Origin: Allorhodopirellula heiligendammensis
Lineage (GTDB): Bacteria; Planctomycetota; Planctomycetia; Pirellulales; Pirellulaceae
Direction of reading: 5' to 3'
Length of the DNA stretch: 64,000 bases
Assembly: GCF_007860105.1 (NCBI RefSeq)
Contig: NZ_SJPU01000002.1
Span: 494,656-558,655 of the forward strand
The notes below the pieces were generated by a model. That model saw nothing but the letters and a program-made list of their open reading frames with translations, made no database searches and had not been told where the DNA came from. Numbering within the stretch: position 1 is the stretch's first letter; each line of letters starts with the position of its first letter. This document shows, in pieces, positions 9,485 to 18,981 of the stretch. The translations under genes and the position numbers were made by a program.

Positions 9485-10432
9485 ATGATGCAGCTGTTTG
9501 AGAATGTGAAAGTAATCGACACGCACACCGGTGGAGAGCCGACGCGCGTCGTCGTCGCAGGCGGACCGGACTTAGGTAACGGGCCGCTCATTGAGCGGGT
9601 TCGACGAATGCAGCGGGATTCCGATCACTTTCGTCGCATGATGATTACCGAGCCACGTGGTAACGAAGCGATGGTCGGCGCGCTCCTCTGCGAACCGACG
9701 GACCCTGATTGTGTTGCGGCAGTCATTTTTTTTAATAACCGAGATTACCTCGGTATGTGTGGACACGGCACCATCGGAGTCGCTGCGGCGATGGCGTACG
9801 CTGGTCGCATCGAGCCCGGCGTCCATCGGCTGGAAACACCGGTGGGTGTGATCACGTTTCGCCTGACCGGTGCCAATCAAGTTTCTTTTGATAATGTGCC
9901 CAGCTATCGCTTGCATCACGACATCGCGGTGGATGTCGACGGTTTGGGCACCGTCCGTGGCGACGTCGCCTGGGGTGGCAACTGGTTCTTTCTGACTGCA
10001 TCTCCGCTGCCGCTATCACTCTCGCATCTAAGGGAACTCAATCACGCGGCGCAGGACATTCGCGATGCGCTCCGGCGTGATGGCGTGAGCGGTGTCGCTG
10101 GCGCGGAGATTGATCATGTCGAGTTTTTTGGTGCAGCGCAAGCGGAGGACGCCGATAGCCGCAACTTTGTCTACTGCCCAGGCGGTGCCTACGACCGCTC
10201 GCCCTGCGGGACCGGCACCAGCGCCAAACTGGCATGCTTGGCAGCAGACGGCAAGCTGAAACCAGGCGAACCATGGATCCAGGAGAGCATCATCGGCAGC
10301 CGATTTGTCGGCAGTTACGAGCCGAGTGGTCCCGGAGCCATCCTCCCCACTATCACCGGGACCGCCTATGTGTACGGGGAATGCTGCTTCGTTGCACAGG
10401 TGGGGGACCCGTTCCCGCACGGTATCGGATAG
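9485..10432 (+). CDS. 4-hydroxyproline 2-epimerase (proline racemase family)
   Basis: 315 aa (or 314 from the second ATG). Both catalytic cysteines of the proline racemase fold are present: Cys92 in GMCGHGTIG and Cys241 in DRSPCGTGTSAK. Two cysteines indicate a racemase or epimerase; the related trans-3-hydroxyproline dehydratases have Ser or Thr at the first position. The expected reaction is trans-4-hydroxy-L-proline to cis-4-hydroxy-D-proline, the first step of hydroxyproline (collagen-type) catabolism. The DapA-family neighbour fits a later step. The D-hydroxyproline oxidase expected between them is not recognised in the window. Confidence 0.85.
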   Translation: MMQLFENVKVIDTHTGGEPTRVVVAGGPDLGNGPLIERVRRMQRDSDHFRRMMITEPRGNEAMVGALLCEPTDPDCVAAVIFFNNRDYLGMCGHGTIGVAAAMAYAGRIEPGVHRLETPVGVITFRLTGANQVSFDNVPSYRLHHDIAVDVDGLGTVRGDVAWGGNWFFLTASPLPLSLSHLRELNHAAQDIRDALRRDGVSGVAGAEIDHVEFFGAAQAEDADSRNFVYCPGGAYDRSPCGTGTSAKLACLAADGKLKPGEPWIQESIIGSRFVGSYEPSGPGAILPTITGTAYVYGECCFVAQVGDPFPHGIG

Positions 10433-10592
10433 TCGCTGATCGCTCCGTCGATCAGTAGGACAGCGCATCATGGAAGCGCATCATGGATTCGCGGTTTAAA
10501 CGTGAGCGAGCCGTCAATTTGCCGGTCGCCAAAACGATGGATCGGCGGAGCGATCCACCACCAACTTACTCGGCAACGATTGCAATGACACG

Positions 10593-12008
10593 ATGAGCTC
10601 TGAACTGCCCTATTACAGCGTCTTTGATCTTTTCAAGATTGGCATTGGCCCATCGAGCTCGCATTCGGTCGGCCCTATGCGGGCTGCGGAGATGTTCCTG
10701 CATGAACTGTCCGAGCGTCATCTAATCGCGAGCGTCCAACGCGTACGTGTTGATCTCTATGGTTCTCTCGCTCTGACCGGTCTCGGCCACGCCACCGACA
10801 TTGCCGTGCTGATGGGCTTGCAAGGCGAGGTTCCCGATCAGATCGATCCTGAATTAACCGCTGAAAAGATCCAGTCCATCCGCCAAGACAAAAAATTGCA
10901 ACTGGCCGGGAACCAACAGATCGTCTTTGATGAAAATACCGATCTGGTGTTCAACCGCAGAACCACGCTGGACACCCATTCCAATGGCATGCGGTTTCAG
11001 GCATTCGAGACTTGCGACGCAGTAAGTCCAGTCTACGAAGCAACCTACTTCTCCATTGGTGGCGGGTTCGTCATTCCTGCGCAGATTACAGACGATGAAA
11101 CGACGGGGATTCGCTCGCCAGCTTCGCCCGAGGTGCCCGTTCCTTATCCATTTTCGTCCGCGCGCGAGTTACTGGAATTGACTCAGCAGCATGGTATTTC
11201 CATCAGTGACCTAGCCCTCGCGAATGAACGAGCATTGCGGAGCGACGAGGAAATTCGCGAGGGTCTTGATCGGATTTGGAAAACGATGCGGGACTGTGTG
11301 GAGCGAGGTTGCCGGGTCGAGGGCATCCTGCCTGGTGGACTGAAGATCCGTCGCCGCGCCCCTGGTTTGTTTCGCAAATTGAGCGAACAGAGCGATTCCG
11401 AGATGCGCGACCCGATGACGGTTCTCGATTGGGTCGATCTGTACGCGTTGGCAGTCAATGAAGAGAATGCAGCGGGAGGGCGGGTCGTGACGGCACCGAC
11501 CAATGGGGCGGCTGGCATCGTCCCGGCACTGCTGCACTATCTCGATCGATTTTGTGATTCGGTCACACCGGATACGATCCGACGATTCCTACTGACCGCT
11601 GCCGTGATCGGCTCGCTCTACAAACGCAATGCTTCCATCTCCGGTGCGGAGGTGGGTTGTCAAGGCGAGGTCGGCGTGGCCTGTTCGATGGCTGCAGGTG
11701 CATTGACCGAAGCGTTGGGAGGGACGCCCCGGCAAGTAGAACAAGCTGCCGAGATCGGCATGGAGCATAATCTTGGATTGACCTGCGATCCGATCAAAGG
11801 CCTCGTGCAAGTCCCCTGTATCGAGCGTAACGCCATGGGAGCGGTCAAAGCGATCAACGCGAGTCGCTTAGCGTTACGCGGAGACGGCGAGCATTTCGTC
11901 TCACTCGACCGCGTCATCCGCGTGATGAAACGCACCGGAGCGGACATGTCATCACGTTACAAAGAAACATCCCGAGGTGGGCTCGCCGTCAACATCAGTG
12001 AATGCTGA
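10593..12008 (+). CDS. sdaA: L-serine ammonia-lyase (4Fe-4S, single chain)
   Basis: 471 aa, the usual length for a fused alpha/beta L-serine dehydratase. The N-terminal signature is [20 protein letters not shown]. The C-terminal half carries conserved cysteines in [16 protein letters not shown] and in [16 protein letters not shown], which hold the labile [4Fe-4S] cluster in this family. It converts L-serine to pyruvate and ammonia in the cytoplasm. It follows the hydroxyproline epimerase on the same strand after 160 nt, so an amino-acid catabolic grouping is plausible but co-transcription is not shown. Confidence 0.93.
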   Translation: MSSELPYYSVFDLFKIGIGPSSSHSVGPMRAAEMFLHELSERHLIASVQRVRVDLYGSLALTGLGHATDIAVLMGLQGEVPDQIDPELTAEKIQSIRQDKKLQLAGNQQIVFDENTDLVFNRRTTLDTHSNGMRFQAFETCDAVSPVYEATYFSIGGGFVIPAQITDDETTGIRSPASPEVPVPYPFSSARELLELTQQHGISISDLALANERALRSDEEIREGLDRIWKTMRDCVERGCRVEGILPGGLKIRRRAPGLFRKLSEQSDSEMRDPMTVLDWVDLYALAVNEENAAGGRVVTAPTNGAAGIVPALLHYLDRFCDSVTPDTIRRFLLTAAVIGSLYKRNASISGAEVGCQGEVGVACSMAAGALTEALGGTPRQVEQAAEIGMEHNLGLTCDPIKGLVQVPCIERNAMGAVKAINASRLALRGDGEHFVSLDRVIRVMKRTGADMSSRYKETSRGGLAVNISEC

Positions 12009-12072
12009 GATCACATCATGATGCCCGCAGCCCCCGACGCCGGAAGGCGACAGTGAGACGCCGCTGTTCGCA

Positions 12073-13518
12073 TTAAAATTCCTTGGCGATGCGGTCACCG
12101 GTGGCCTGGTCAATGTTCCGCCAGTACTCCACTGCGCGCTCCAGCACGGGTTTCGTGACATCTGCCTTGAGGTGCCCCACTACGTTGGAAACCAAGCGAT
12201 CACGGGCGGCGTCGTCCATGACATCGCGGACGAGCGTTCCAGCTTGGCCAAAATCGTCATCGTCTTGACGCAGCGTGTAGGCGGAGCGGATGAACTCGCC
12301 ATTGGCGGCCCACGTCGCTGATTCCGGATAACGCTCCGGATCAGCCGCCGGACCGCCCTTGGAATTGGGTGCGTACACCGGGTCGCTTACATTCTCCACC
12401 CGCATCGGGCCGTCTTTGCTATAGCTGAAGACCGGACACTGAGGTTTGTTAACCGGAATTTGTTTGTAGTTGACGCCGATCCGGTGACGGTGGGCGTCCG
12501 CGTAGGCGAACATGCGGCCGAGCAACATCTTGTCAGGGCTAATACCGATGCCCGGCACCAAATTATTGGGTTCAAATGCAGCTTGCTCGATCTCGGTATG
12601 GAAATCGGTTGGGTTGCGATGCAGTGTCAGTCGACCAACCTCCTGCAGTGGATAATCCGCATGTGGCCAAACCTTCGTAAGATCGAATGGATTGAATCGA
12701 TAGGTCGCCGCCTCCTCGAACGGCATGATCTGCATGTGCAAAGTCCAACGGGGGTAGTCACCGTGCTTGATCGAGTTGAACAAATCACGCCGGTGGTAGT
12801 CGCTATCGCTGCCTGCGATCTGATCAGCCTCCGCTTGGGTCAAAAACTCAATTCCTTGATGAGTCTTGAAATGGTATTTCACCCAGAAGCGTTGACCACT
12901 TGCATTCACCCACATGTACGTATGACTGGAGTATCCGTTCATATGCCGGTAGGTCTTCGGGATCCCCCGGTCGCCCATCAGCCATGTGACTTGGTGGGCT
13001 GACTCAGGCGAAAGCGTCCAGAAGTCCCACTGCATATCGTGGTCTCGAAGTCCGTTGTCAGCCCGTCGTTTCTGGGAGCGGATGAAGTGCTGGAACTTTA
13101 AGGGATCGCGCACGAAGAACACGGGCGTGTTATTGCCGACCATGTCATAGTTGCCCTCGCTCGTATAGAACTTCAGTGCAAACCCACGCGGGTCCCGCCA
13201 TGTGTCGGGACTGCCTCGCTCTCCGGCAACCGAAGAGAAACGGATCAGCGTGTCGGTTTTCGTGCCCGGTTGGAACACTGCCGCTTTTGTAAAGGCACTC
13301 ACGTCATGGGTGACTTCAAAATGACCAAATGCGCCCGAGCCCTTCGCATGCGGCTGACGCTCGGGGATGCGCTCGCGATTGAAATTGGCCATCTGCTCGA
13401 TGAGGTAATGATCATGGAGCAAGATGGGACCATCGGGACCGACACTCAGGGAGTGCTCGTCACTAGCGACGCCAATTCCCGCATCAGTCGTCGTGGGATT
13501 GCGATCGTTGTTCGTCAT
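12073..13518 (-). CDS. Monofunctional haem catalase (small-subunit clade)
   Basis: 481 aa from the ATG at 13518. This start has a good Shine-Dalgarno (GAAAGGAAA), and the upstream extension of the frame looks non-coding. Motifs: catalytic His in [45 protein letters not shown]/haem-channel stretch with [15 protein letters not shown]; proximal tyrosine of the haem in [14 protein letters not shown]. The length fits clade-3 catalases. It disproportionates H2O2 and probably acts in the cytoplasm, since no signal peptide is seen. Monocistronic, convergent with sdaA. Confidence 0.95.
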   Translation of the reverse strand: MTNNDRNPTTTDAGIGVASDEHSLSVGPDGPILLHDHYLIEQMANFNRERIPERQPHAKGSGAFGHFEVTHDVSAFTKAAVFQPGTKTDTLIRFSSVAGERGSPDTWRDPRGFALKFYTSEGNYDMVGNNTPVFFVRDPLKFQHFIRSQKRRADNGLRDHDMQWDFWTLSPESAHQVTWLMGDRGIPKTYRHMNGYSSHTYMWVNASGQRFWVKYHFKTHQGIEFLTQAEADQIAGSDSDYHRRDLFNSIKHGDYPRWTLHMQIMPFEEAATYRFNPFDLTKVWPHADYPLQEVGRLTLHRNPTDFHTEIEQAAFEPNNLVPGIGISPDKMLLGRMFAYADAHRHRIGVNYKQIPVNKPQCPVFSYSKDGPMRVENVSDPVYAPNSKGGPAADPERYPESATWAANGEFIRSAYTLRQDDDDFGQAGTLVRDVMDDAARDRLVSNVVGHLKADVTKPVLERAVEYWRNIDQATGDRIAKEF

Positions 13519-13798
13519 CTTGAAATTTCCTTTCAGGTAGGCATCGGGGCAAACGCGACCGCAGTGTAACACTTGGCAGTACCACGATGAGCCGCAGCAG
13601 GGCCGAAATTGATCTCTCAACGACCACCTTGATCAAAATCCGACCTTAGCCTGTCACTGACCCTGGACAGCAACCGTCTTGCCTAAGCTTGGCACGCAAA
13701 ATGCATTGAGCGCAAGCACGCATATTGAGCGTTCGGATTGTCCTGGACACTTCACGCGGTCGCGGTCCCAATTACAAAGTTACAACAAAGATATCTTC

Positions 13799-14053
13799 AT
13801 GGTTTGGTTGATTGGCTGGGTCGTCTTCGGACTGCTGATTGGACTCATCGCGCGAGTTTTAGTACCAGGAGAGCAGCAGTTGGGGTGCCTCCGCACCATG
13901 CTGTTAGGTATCGCGGGATCGTTCGTCGGTGGAGCCCTTGGATATCTGTTTCAAGGTGGTTCGTTGGTCCAATCGAGCGGTTGGATCGGGTCACTGGTGG
14001 GCGCTGTGATCTTGCTCGTTATCTGTGTTCGTCGAGGAAAGTTCATCGACTAA
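13799..14053 (+). CDS. GlsB/YeaQ/YmgE-family small membrane protein
   Basis: 84 aa from the ATG at 13799, which is the first residue of a hydrophobic helix (MVWLIGWVVFGLLIGLIARV). The pattern LVPGEQQLGCLRTMLLGIAGSFVGGALGY is typical of the transglycosylase-associated (Transgly_assoc) family: three short transmembrane helices with glycine zippers. Members are often stress-induced; molecular function is not settled. The frame extends upstream without family similarity, so the longer start is rejected. It lies divergent from the catalase gene. Confidence 0.85.
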   Translation: MVWLIGWVVFGLLIGLIARVLVPGEQQLGCLRTMLLGIAGSFVGGALGYLFQGGSLVQSSGWIGSLVGAVILLVICVRRGKFID

Positions 14054-14293
14054 GAAACTCTTGCTAGTCGCCGGCTGCGTAAGACCGCGCGGCGGTGTGG
14101 AATGATCGCTTCAACGTGGCGTGTTGGTTCGATTCGCTAAGTCACGAGCCAACCGACTGCGGCTCGTCCTGCTTGGCTTGGAGACAGCATCCCCAGTTGG
14201 ACCTATGATCTAACGAGTTGCACGTATTCTTTTTGTTTCGCACTTCGCTGACGATCGCTTCTCATCGATTCCAACCTCATCGAACCATTCTCC

Positions 14294-17200
14294 ATGTCCG
14301 ACACCACGGGTTACCAACTCGCACTTTTGCACCGTAATTCCCAAGCTAAAGCGGCACAGCGTTCCACACTTATTTATCTCGGGATCAGCGCGACGTTGCT
14401 GGGGCTGATGCTAGCGGACTACCTCACTCCATTAGGGGTGGCGGTTTGGATTTTTTACTTGATTCCGATCACGTTTTCACTGTTTCTCCGATCCAAAGGC
14501 ATGCCGCTGCTGGTGACCGCAGCGTGTACCGTGCTGATGGCGGTCACATTTGTGACGGACATTGACGGTGCCGACCGAGACATTGCCCAGATCAATCGCA
14601 TCTTCGGAATTTCAAGCTTCTGGATCATCGGGACGGTGGGCTATTTCTACATCGCCAATAACACCATTGTCAGGCAACAAGCTTGGATTCAGTCGGGCAA
14701 AGCTGGTCTCGCCGGTACGATGGGCGGCGATCTCAAACCAGCGGCCTTCGGCGAGAACGTGTTGACGTTTTTGGCGGAGTTCGTAGATGCCGATGTCGGA
14801 GCGTTCTTCGTCAGCGACGGCGAGGTCTTCAACCGCACGGCAACCCATGGCATTTCGAGTGCCGCGAACATGCTCGATCAAGCTTCCGCGTCGGAAGGTT
14901 TGATCGGTCGAGCGATAAAGAGCGGTCGCCTGATTCATTTCACCGATGTCCCTGATGGCTACCTCACAGTCGGTACTTCGCTAGGCCAGGCCCAGCCGCA
15001 TAGCGTGGTGATTGTGCCCATGAATACGGAAAAAGAAGTGAACGCGGTTGCTGAACTTGGCTTCATGCGTCCTGTGTCGGAAGACGTTTTAGCGTTCTTG
15101 GAGACGATTTCTGAGCCCGTGGGCGTGGCCGTCGCATCGTCGCGCTACCGCTCGCATCTGCATCAACTGTTGCTTGAAAAACGCCAGCAGGCTGAAGAAC
15201 TGCAGCAACAGGGTGAGGAACTCAGGGTCTCCAACGAGGAGCTCGAAGTCCAAAGTCAGGTGCTTCAGCAATCTCAAGCGCAGCTGGAGCAACAACAAGT
15301 CGAGCTCGAACAGAGTAATATTCAATTGGAGGAGCATGCACAACTGCTGCAGTCCCAACGTGACGAATTGGCCCGTGCGACTTTGGCAACCCAGGCCAAA
15401 GCGAAGGAAGTCGAAGCGGCCAGTCGCTACAAGTCCGATTTTCTCGCCAACATGTCACATGAACTGCGGACCCCGCTGAACTCGTCGCTGATCCTCGCCA
15501 AGTTGCTGGCGGAAAACGCCAGCGGCAACCTCACGCCGGAACAGGTGGAATCGGCCGAGACGATTCATTCGGCAGGCAACGACCTTCTGCACCTCATCAA
15601 CGACATCCTCGATCTATCGAAAATCGAAGCCGGAAAGATGACGGTCCGCCCCGAGCAGACCTGGCTGGCCGACGTCGTCAGCGAACTTGACAAGACGATG
15701 CGCCCCCTCGCCACTCAGAAGCAACTGAAATTCCATACCAGCATCAGCAGTGATGTCCCTGAGCAAATATTCACTGATCAACAGCGGCTCGAACAAATCC
15801 TGAAGAACCTGCTATCCAACGCGATCAAATTCACTGATCGCGGAGAGGTGGCGTTACGGATAACAATGCATTCCCAGGACGCCGTATCCATCGAGGTGTC
15901 CGACACTGGTATCGGCATCGCTGAGGAAGATCAGCAAGCCGTCTTCGAAGCGTTTCGGCAGGTCGATAGTGCGGCGACGCGAAAGTTCAATGGTACCGGC
16001 CTGGGACTGTCCATCACGACCGAACTGACGCGAATTCTCGGTGGAAAGATGCGGCTCAACAGCAAGGAAAACGAAGGCAGCACCTTCACTCTCATCCTTC
16101 CCGTGGCGTATCAGCCCAGCGAGGAGGATGCTGACATCGCCCTCGCACCTTCGCCCCCGATCAACCCCACCGATCGAGACAGGCCTCCCGTGGCGACGGG
16201 GACGGTGGCGGCGGGGAGTATGGCGGCGGGGACAGAGACAAAGAATTCCGTATCACCCCCGCCGACGCGATCCCGTATCTCCGATGACCGGCAAAAACTG
16301 CGTGGGGACCATCGTGTCATTCTCATCGTGGAAGACGATGAATCGTTTGCGGAAATCCTAGCCAACGTTGCTCGTGAAATGGAGTTTCAGTGTGTGATCG
16401 CGACCACCGCCCAGGAGGCGATGGCGTTGGCGGCCCAGTTTTTACCGCAAGCCATCGTGCTGGACGTTGGCCTCCCCGATGAAACCGGCCTGGTGGTCTT
16501 GGACCGCCTCAAACAGGATGCTCGCACGCGGCACATACCTGTGCACATGATCTCTGCCAATGATTTTTCTGAAACGGCCCTCGCTTTGGGTGCGGTTGGA
16601 TATGCCGTGAAACCAGTGACTCGGGAGATGCTGTTGGAGACCCTGCAGTCACTGCAAACCCAATTGAATCAACGGACTCGCCGCGTGTTGGTAGTCGAGG
16701 ACGATGCGGTGCAATTGGACAGTCTTCAAAAACTGCTGGCCTCACGCGATGTTGAGACCGTGGGGGCGCAGACTGTGGCAGAATGCTTGGAGAATCTCAA
16801 GACAACCACGTTTGACTGCATGGTGCTCGATCTCACTCTCCCCGACTCATCAGGCTACTCCCTGCTGGAAACTCTCAGCAGCAACGACGATTATTCCTTT
16901 CCTCCCGTGATCATCTACACCGGGCGTGAACTCTCGACCGAACAGGAGCAATTACTCCGCCGGTACTCCAAATCCATCATCATCAAGGGGGCGATGTCCC
17001 CTGAACGACTGCTCGACGAAGTAACTCTGTTTCTACACCAGGTCGTCGAAGAGTTGCCCGAAGCACAGCAGCAGATGATCAAGAAAGCCCGAAGTCGGGA
17101 GGCGGCACTCGAAAATCGCCGAATCCTGGTGGTCGAAGATGACGTGCGCAATATCTTTGCATTGACCAGTATCCTGGAACCTCGCGGTGCGAAAGTGCAG

Positions 17201-17500
17201 ATTGCCCGCAATGGCAAAGAGGCATTGGCTGCGCTCGATGAAACGGGCGAACATGCCGATGCGAGAATCGATCTGGTACTGATGGATGTGATGATGCCGG
17301 AGATGGACGGCTTGACAGCGACCCGAGAGATCCGCAAACAGGCTCGGTTTCGCGACCTGCCGATCATTATGCTGACAGCCAAGGCAATGAAGGACGACCA
17401 ACTCGAGTGCATTGATGCAGGAGCGAATGACTACATGGCGAAACCACTGGACATCGACAAGCTCTTGTCACTGGTGAGAGTCTGGATTCGCAAACGCTAA
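14294..17500 (+). CDS. Hybrid sensor histidine kinase with GAF domain and three receiver domains
   Basis: 1068 aa. Order: four or five transmembrane helices (about 20-125), GAF-like domain (about 150-285), Gln/Glu-rich coiled coil (290-380), HisKA with phospho-His near 388 (MSHELRTPLN), HATPase with N-box NLLSNAIKF and G-box GTGLGLSI, a Pro/Gly-rich linker, then receiver domains starting near 672 (ILIVEDDE), 794 (VLVVEDDA) and 939 (ILVVEDDV). The third has the standard LVLMDVMMPEMDG phosphorylation site. Such kinases run phosphorelays. It is followed by cheR, cheB and a second hybrid kinase on the same strand, a set widespread outside flagellar chemotaxis; output unknown. Kinase assignment is certain, ligand is not. 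Confidence 0.93.
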   Translation: MSDTTGYQLALLHRNSQAKAAQRSTLIYLGISATLLGLMLADYLTPLGVAVWIFYLIPITFSLFLRSKGMPLLVTAACTVLMAVTFVTDIDGADRDIAQINRIFGISSFWIIGTVGYFYIANNTIVRQQAWIQSGKAGLAGTMGGDLKPAAFGENVLTFLAEFVDADVGAFFVSDGEVFNRTATHGISSAANMLDQASASEGLIGRAIKSGRLIHFTDVPDGYLTVGTSLGQAQPHSVVIVPMNTEKEVNAVAELGFMRPVSEDVLAFLETISEPVGVAVASSRYRSHLHQLLLEKRQQAEELQQQGEELRVSNEELEVQSQVLQQSQAQLEQQQVELEQSNIQLEEHAQLLQSQRDELARATLATQAKAKEVEAASRYKSDFLANMSHELRTPLNSSLILAKLLAENASGNLTPEQVESAETIHSAGNDLLHLINDILDLSKIEAGKMTVRPEQTWLADVVSELDKTMRPLATQKQLKFHTSISSDVPEQIFTDQQRLEQILKNLLSNAIKFTDRGEVALRITMHSQDAVSIEVSDTGIGIAEEDQQAVFEAFRQVDSAATRKFNGTGLGLSITTELTRILGGKMRLNSKENEGSTFTLILPVAYQPSEEDADIALAPSPPINPTDRDRPPVATGTVAAGSMAAGTETKNSVSPPPTRSRISDDRQKLRGDHRVILIVEDDESFAEILANVAREMEFQCVIATTAQEAMALAAQFLPQAIVLDVGLPDETGLVVLDRLKQDARTRHIPVHMISANDFSETALALGAVGYAVKPVTREMLLETLQSLQTQLNQRTRRVLVVEDDAVQLDSLQKLLASRDVETVGAQTVAECLENLKTTTFDCMVLDLTLPDSSGYSLLETLSSNDDYSFPPVIIYTGRELSTEQEQLLRRYSKSIIIKGAMSPERLLDEVTLFLHQVVEELPEAQQQMIKKARSREAALENRRILVVEDDVRNIFALTSILEPRGAKVQIARNGKEALAALDETGEHADARIDLVLMDVMMPEMDGLTATREIRKQARFRDLPIIMLTAKAMKDDQLECIDAGANDYMAKPLDIDKLLSLVRVWIRKR

Positions 17501-17586
17501 ACGACGGTGGGGCACGCTGACGGAAGATTTTAAAGAACCAATCACAGGACCAGAGCCAATGCCAAGTTTGCATTCAGGATAATATT

Positions 17587-18414
17587 TTGACAGCGAAGAT
17601 TCACGATATTGAACTGCGGTTGTTGCTGGAAGCAATTTTCCTCAAATATCATTACGACTTTCGCAACTACTCACCTGCGTCATTGAAACGTCGGTTGGTC
17701 CTTGCTCTGGAGCGTTTTGACTGTGAGACGATCTCGCAGTTACAGGATTTGGTTTTGCATAACGAGGCGACACTCCCCGATTTGCTCTCCTATTTAACGG
17801 TGCAAGTCAGCGAGCTTTTTCGGGACCCTCCGTACTTCAAGGCGTTACGAGAGCAAGTCATCCCGCACCTGCGCACCTACCCTTCACTGAAAGTATGGAT
17901 CCCGGGTTGCGCCAACGGAGAGGAAGTCTATTCGATGGTCATCTTGTTCCGCGAAGCGGGACTTGAGGAGCGGACGATCTTCTACGCCACCGATATCAAC
18001 GCCGAGGCGCTCAAACGTGCCGAAGCGGGTCGCTACGCGTTGGATCGGGTAGGATTGTTCACTCAGAACCACCGCTTGTCTGGCGGGACAACTTCCTTGT
18101 CGGACTACTACACAGCGGCGTACGGGGCGGCAATTTTCGACAAAACGCTGAAGAAACGCATTGTCTTTTCCGATCACTGCCTGGCCTCGGATGCCGTATT
18201 TGCGGAGGTCCATTTGATTTCCTGCCGCAACGTGTTGATCTATTTTCGTAAGGAACTTCAAGATCGTGCCATTGCGCTATTCAAGAACTCGTTGCCCCGC
18301 AACGGTTTCCTCGGGCTGGGAGCAAAAGAAAGTCTCCGTTTCTCCAAGCATGCCGATGGCTTTATCGACTTCGATCCCAAGGAAAGAATCTATCGTCGCC
18401 GAGGTGAACTATGA
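17587..18414 (+). CDS. cheR: CheR-type protein-glutamate O-methyltransferase
   Basis: 275 aa, starting at TTG; AGGA at 17576-17579 is 7 nt upstream and supports that codon. N-terminal CheR helical domain (FLKYHYDFRNYSPASLKRRL), then a SAM-binding Rossmann domain with VWIPGCANGEEVYSM and the HLISCRNVLIYF segment. In chemotaxis the family methylates receptor glutamates; here no receptor or flagellar gene is near. The gene overlaps cheB by 4 nt (ATGA), so the pair is translationally coupled and probably tunes the neighbouring hybrid kinases. Confidence 0.93.
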   Translation: MTAKIHDIELRLLLEAIFLKYHYDFRNYSPASLKRRLVLALERFDCETISQLQDLVLHNEATLPDLLSYLTVQVSELFRDPPYFKALREQVIPHLRTYPSLKVWIPGCANGEEVYSMVILFREAGLEERTIFYATDINAEALKRAEAGRYALDRVGLFTQNHRLSGGTTSLSDYYTAAYGAAIFDKTLKKRIVFSDHCLASDAVFAEVHLISCRNVLIYFRKELQDRAIALFKNSLPRNGFLGLGAKESLRFSKHADGFIDFDPKERIYRRRGEL

Positions 18415-18977
18415 ATCGAGAAATTCATTCGGTCGTGATGGGCGCCTCTGCCGGTGGCATTGAGGCCGTCTCCGCCATTTTATCTGATTTGAGGTTGGAA
18501 CTACGCGCCCCGATCGTGATCGTAGTGCACATGCCATCGGCCAAAGACAGCCAGCTCGCTACCTTGTTACAATCAAAATGTAGACGCCCCATGATCGAAG
18601 TGGAGGACAAGCAGTCACTCGATCCCGGACACGTCTATCTCGCCCCCCCCGACTACCACGTGTTAGTCGAGGACGAAGTCTCATTGGCGCTGAGCAGCGA
18701 CGAACAAGTCAATTATTCGCGTCCGTCGATTGATGTTCTCTTTGAAACAGCCGCGGACGTATTTGCCGAACACGCACTCGGAATTATCTTGACTGGCGCG
18801 AACAAAGACGGCGCGAAAGGGCTCAGCGAAATCATTCGAGCCGGCGGACACGGCTTGGTCCAGGAACCCAGTGAGGCTCATTGCCGCGCGATGCCGGAGG
18901 CAGCCATCGCGGCCTGCCCCACTGCCAAGGTGATGAACCTTATGGAAATTTCACAATATTTGAATGATCGGATTTGA
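18411..18977 (+). CDS. cheB: CheB-type methylesterase, catalytic domain only
   Basis: 188 aa, with no receiver domain. The catalytic Ser (MGASAGGIEAV), His (VVHMPSA) and Asp (LTGANKDGAKG) are all present. In the family these remove methyl esters (or deamidate glutamines) on receptors. Lacking a receiver, its activity would not be switched by direct phosphorylation. Coupled to cheR by ATGA overlap; the next hybrid kinase gene begins within or just after its 3' end. Confidence 0.92.
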   Translation: MNREIHSVVMGASAGGIEAVSAILSDLRLELRAPIVIVVHMPSAKDSQLATLLQSKCRRPMIEVEDKQSLDPGHVYLAPPDYHVLVEDEVSLALSSDEQVNYSRPSIDVLFETAADVFAEHALGIILTGANKDGAKGLSEIIRAGGHGLVQEPSEAHCRAMPEAAIAACPTAKVMNLMEISQYLNDRI

Positions 18978-18981
18978 GCAG

